A stretch of 64,000 nt of DNA from Trichobilharzia regenti (taxonomy: Eukaryota; Platyhelminthes; Trematoda; Strigeidida; Schistosomatidae), in assembly GCA_944472135.2 (NCBI GenBank), contig OX235262.1, positions 23,235,362-23,299,361 on the forward strand, read 5' to 3'. Below the pieces are notes generated by a model. That model was given only the letters and a program-made list of their open reading frames with translations. It did no database searches and was not told the DNA's origin. A program made the translations under genes and the position numbers. Positions 60,553 through 64,000 of the stretch are shown in pieces (within the stretch, counting starts at the first letter, position 1; each line of letters begins with the position of its first letter).

Positions 60553-60639
60553 GTGAGTCCAATGGTGTGGTCCTCGATAAATGATTCATGTCTGTCAGTA
60601 TTGTTGTTGTTAGTTAATTATTTTCAAGTTTGAAAATAA

Positions 60640-60945
60640 ATTGGTTGATATAAACCAGAGGACCATTGAAAACTGAAACTATGGTTTCGTCCCAGTTTGG
60701 GACTCTTCATCCAATATACACCCACTGGGATTTGAACCCATAATTTTCCGGTTGCTAGGCAAACTTACAATACAATTAAGCTTCTGGAACCTAATCTAAT
60801 GATTAGTCTATGGATCCCAACTTCTACTAATTCGTGATTTTAGTGTGACTATCAGCCACTGTTATCGTCAAGTATTTTTTGTCATGCCCAACCTAGTTGA
60901 CTCTAATGATAACGACTTCTCACTTGAAGTGTGAAATTTGATCAC
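60640..60945 (-). repeat. Hammerhead SINE, degenerate
   Basis: Antisense: ggttgatataaaccagagga, ribozyme ggtttcgtcccagtttggga, box-B-like gggatttgaaccc, then atcccaacttctactaattc. Confidence 0.7.
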
Positions 60946-60949
60946 GGAA

Positions 60950-61420
60950 TGATGTTGCGCCAAATCACGAAGTGGTAGAAGTTAGAATTCATGGAATGGT
61001 TATTGAATTTTTTCATTTTTTGATTACAGCTTGATTCTACACTGTATTTTTGGTACAAGTATGGAATTTTCAGCATGGATATCGGTAGCCTAAATTTTGC
61101 AGGCCGACCATAGATATCAGGTGTGCTTCGTCGGCAGGGGATCGAATCTCGGACCATGTGCATGGTCGGCGAGAGTCCTAACCACTGTGCCACCGATACA
61201 CAGTGGGTCCCAGCGGCTGCTGAATGGTACACAAGCTGTTCTTGTAGCTGGAAGGTCGTGGGTTCGAACCCCCTGGGGTGGATGAGTATTGCAGATGTTT
61301 TCCAAAAACTAGGATGAAACAGCTGTCCAGTACTCCCTTTGGCTGGTTTTCAGTGCTTCTCTAGCTGATATCAATCAGTGGTCAAACTCGTAAAACAAAT
61401 CTAATCCTTGCAAACCAACT
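60950..61420 (+). repeat. Hammerhead SINE split by a second SINE
   Basis: The 5' part (60955-61010, aagtggtagaagttagaatt) and 3' part (61200-61420: box A gtcccagcggctgctgaatg, box B gggttcgaacccc, degenerate ribozyme, tail) are separated by the SINE at 61012-61199. Confidence 0.8.
61012..61199 (-). repeat. tRNA-headed SINE, CR1-tail subfamily, nested
   Basis: Antisense: tail gattacagcttgattctaca, body aaattttgcaggccgaccat, box B ggggatcgaatctcgg, box A gtggcacagtggttagga (reverse complement). Inserted into the hammerhead SINE just after its 5' part. Confidence 0.88.
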
Positions 61421-61423
61421 CTT

Positions 61424-61640
61424 GATAATAATAATAATAATAATAATAAAAGCTTTATTATGCACAATACGTTTACACAATGTGCATAATTTTCGCCGTA
61501 GTTTATTACATAATATTTTCTTTTCATCCAGGCGATTAGCTATCTCCAGTATATCATATGACTCAGTGATGCTAGATCTGAAAAATGAAATAATCCTTCA
61601 TGGTATTCTCCATTGGTCCCTCAGAATTGAGTAACAGTAG
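61424..61640 (-). repeat. LINE 3' end with (taa)n tail, antisense
   Basis: A taa run followed by aaagctttattatgcacaat; read on the - strand it ends in aataaagc plus the repeat tail, as CR1-like LINEs do. A short + frame through it is not taken as an exon. Confidence 0.5.
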
Positions 61641-61959
61641 GTTGCAAACAAATTACACAGTTATATTAGTACACTTTGTAATACACAAATATAACTGAAA
61701 GATTATAACAACAAGAACTAAAGAAAATAAGATGCCTTGTTTTTTGGATGGAAATTCAAGCAGGCTGCCATATGGGGTTAGATGGAGTGTGAGAGGTTTA
61801 TCACTGAATCTTTCTTGGCTCATCGAATCAACATTAAACATGTGCAATCTAAACGACCCCCCGACTATGCTGGACATATATGCGAAATTGCAGTAAACGG
61901 TAAGGAGGAGCAAGTGATGAAGTAGTGTGAATACACTGACATGAATGTGAACAGAGAAT

Positions 61960-62045
61960 TGTCCTCAAAACATCATTTAGTTATTAAAACTGTATCTCAC
62001 TGTGTGTTATATCAAATGAACCTATCTAATATAGAATTTAGAACA
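61960..62045 (+). repeat. Terminal-arm repeat Y copy
   Basis: caaaacatcatttagttatt and tctcactgtgtgttatatca match the arm of repeat Y. Confidence 0.6.
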
Positions 62046-62082
62046 ATACAGTTAAGTGAACAATATTTTTTTCATGATATTA

Positions 62083-62635
62083 GATAGCTGGAGGCAGTTG
62101 GCCACAGGAAACATTGCTCGACCTAGGTTTCGTGCTAGTTGCCACTCACAAGTCAGCAAGACGTATCTGCAACCTTGAAGGAATTCATGTCCCACCCCTC
62201 TCAGATTCGAATCCTCATCACCCAGTTCCGGCTGCAGTCAGAGATGTTACCAATGAGCTATTCAGCCTCGCAATTCACCTCCTGTAGGACTGTTGTGGAT
62301 ATCTTGACGTATCTAGTCCTTTCTTTGGTGCAGACTGAATTCTATCAGTCAGCCAAGTTTGCAATGTGGCCACCATTCCAGGTAGCTCGCCATCACGGTC
62401 CATATTGATTTGATGATATTAGATAGTTGAAGGTCAATCGCGAGCCTCAATAGGTCAGTGGTAACGTCTCTGACTGCAGCCGGAACTGGGTGACGCGGGT
62501 TCGAATCTCAGAAGGAAGGACATGAGTTCCTTCAGGGTTGCAGATACGTCTTGCTGACTTGTGAGTGGCAACTAGCACGAAACCTAGGTCGAGCAATGCT
62601 TCCTGTGGTCGATTGCCTCCAACTATCTAATATTA
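62083..62635. repeat. SINE C fold-back pair
   Basis: Antisense copy 62083-62405 and sense copy 62405-62632 are inverted. Arms of about 175-195 bases share gatagctggaggcagttgg-like ends, cctaggtttcgtgctagttg and ttcgaatcctcatcacccag. The sense unit has box A (gcctcaataggtcagtgg) and box B (gggttcgaatctc at 62497-62509). Confidence 0.82.
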
Positions 62636-62639
62636 TCAA

Positions 62640-62830
62640 ATCTGTATGCGTTGGTGTCACAGTGGTTAGGACTCTCGCCGACCATGCACATGGTCCGAGG
62701 TTCGATCCCCTGCCGACGAACACCTAATATCTATGGTTGGCCTGCAAAATTTAGGCTGCCGATATCCATGCTGAAAATTCCATACTTGTACCAACAATAC
62801 AGTGTACAATTAGTCATAATAGTAATAATA
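62640..62830 (+). repeat. tRNA-headed SINE, CR1-tail subfamily
   Basis: Box A gttggtgtcacagtggttag, box B gaggttcgatcccc, body atggttggcctgcaaaattt, tail ctgaaaattccatacttgta. Full length with a short taa-type end. Confidence 0.88.
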
Positions 62831-62834
62831 ATGG

Positions 62835-64000
62835 TTTTATCAGTAATAAGGATGAAAAAGTGAGACAATCTGTGATACCACGACGAATAATGAAAAACAG
62901 CATGATTAAACAAACAAATGTTCAGATGAAGGCTAGTAAAAACAAATGAACCAATTAAGTAATGGTGGATTTTAAGGGAACTAAATGAGACACGTTTATA
63001 ATAAAGATGTGGTAACATTAAGGGATGATAAGAAAGTGGTTGAAAATGTATGTAAGGAGAGATAGTGACGTAATCAGTTGTTTAAGTCTTAAGTGGCCAA
63101 CGGGGAGACGGGTAGTGACTATACGAACTTCTTTTTAGTGCATAGTTTAGCCTTAACTGTTCGAATGCCTATCACTCCGTCAACGTAAACGAAATCCATT
63201 GGAAACATTCGGTGGGATTCAGTGAGTCTGGCCTGCAAATCAACACACTTGATAGTGTTTTATTTGTAAAGTTACGTATATTATTAGAGTTAAGGCCTAT
63301 TCGATCCAATTGAAAACGATTCTCCATGTTAGTTTATTTATTAGATGTATCACACAGTGAAACAGTATTATTATTTACTGGATGACAAGGTTTCGAACAC
63401 AATTTTATTGTTCATAATCATATCATCAATTATGATCACACGACTTTGAAACTTGAGTTTTATAGTCTTCTTTGTTCTCTCCTATTTGTCGTCGTTGGGG
63501 TAGTAGAATTTTCAAGATGAACGGTTGGATAGGTGTTGAATCATTCCTGTTACACGTGCTTGCAGTTGATTCGATAACCTAAGCTTCTGTTATGAAACTG
63601 TCCATCAATTCACCCTGTGACATTAGATTTTAAAACTGTCATCCTATCGTATGGTTGTGTGTAACTGCACGTAGTGAGTGGTATGGCTGAACTATTCTCT
63701 AGATTTCTTATCTTATTTGGGTCAACCAATCTAGATTTTGCTGCTAGGTTATTATGTTCGGCTAGTCTGACTGATCCTGTTACATTACTCTGGACCATGT
63801 ATGTGACTTGACAATCATCGCAGGCAGGGTATTAGATAAACTAAATTGTTTTGTTTTAAACGCTCCACAGGATTGATCCTTCAACCAACAAAGTTTGTTC
63901 CTAATTGGGTTTGTGGGTTTAAATGCTACACACTTTTATTCCTGCCTTGTTAAGAATTGTGCGTAAGGTGGTTTCCGAGGTTCTTTCCTTGTATGGAATT
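62835..64000. other. Intronic or flanking sequence; repeat Y copy at 63330-63430
   Basis: The piece atcacacagtgaaacagtat ... tggatgacaaggtttcgaac is a repeat Y arm. Nothing else recognised, and no exon that would follow exon N. Confidence 0.45.

Noticed and set aside
61531..61634. Possible next exon after exon N (ttcatccag then an open frame in the right phase)
   Set aside because: The surrounding sequence has a (taa)n run and an aataaagc-type end like a LINE 3' end, and the frame stops after about 35 residues. Phase agreement alone is weak support.

Overview
The window looks like nuclear DNA of a flatworm, most likely a blood fluke (Schistosoma). It is AT-rich, has long introns with clean GT/AG splice sites, and is packed with the repeat types known from schistosomes: hammerhead-ribozyme SINEs of the Sm-alpha type, Penelope-like elements (PLEs) with GIY-YIG endonucleases, RTE-type and CR1/Jockey-type LINEs, a gypsy LTR element, solo LTRs and a Merlin DNA transposon. 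The species cannot be fixed from the sequence alone.

One host gene runs through almost the whole window on the + strand. Fourteen exons can be read between 2667 and 60552. Each has a consensus acceptor and donor, and all 13 junctions agree in phase, so together they give one open frame of 3692 nt (about 1230 residues). Both gene ends lie outside the recognised part. The protein is a multi-pass membrane protein: a long N-terminal region of about 455 residues, five predicted membrane segments, helical charged stretches and low-complexity Ser, Gln and Asn runs. I do not recognise the family. All residue numbers below count from the first residue of the first visible exon.

Nearly all the remaining sequence is intronic and repeat-derived. 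1-2.7 kb: SINEs and a PLE fragment. 3-10 kb: an RTE endonuclease piece, a tRNA-headed SINE, a 0.5-kb duplicated unit, and a CR1/Jockey 3' end split by a deleted gypsy element. 10-14 kb: RTE and PLE fragments with a palindromic hammerhead-SINE insertion. 15.5-17.6 kb: an RTE reverse transcriptase bracketed by inverted arms. 18.6-30.3 kb: four PLEs, two Sm-alpha elements head to head, and SINEs. 31-40 kb: solo LTRs, several RTE family-2 pieces and a coding-free PLE palindrome. 41-60 kb: a Merlin element, many antisense RTE family-2 pieces, a tandem hammerhead SINE with an intact ribozyme core, a CR1/Jockey fragment and a PLE with a reverse transcriptase. 60.5-64 kb: nested SINEs and a fold-back SINE pair.

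The most notable theme is self-cleaving RNA. At least ten hammerhead motifs from two or three element families sit in introns of one gene, and several have a complete consensus core. Two tRNA-headed SINE subfamilies each appear to share their 3' tail with a different LINE present in the same window.
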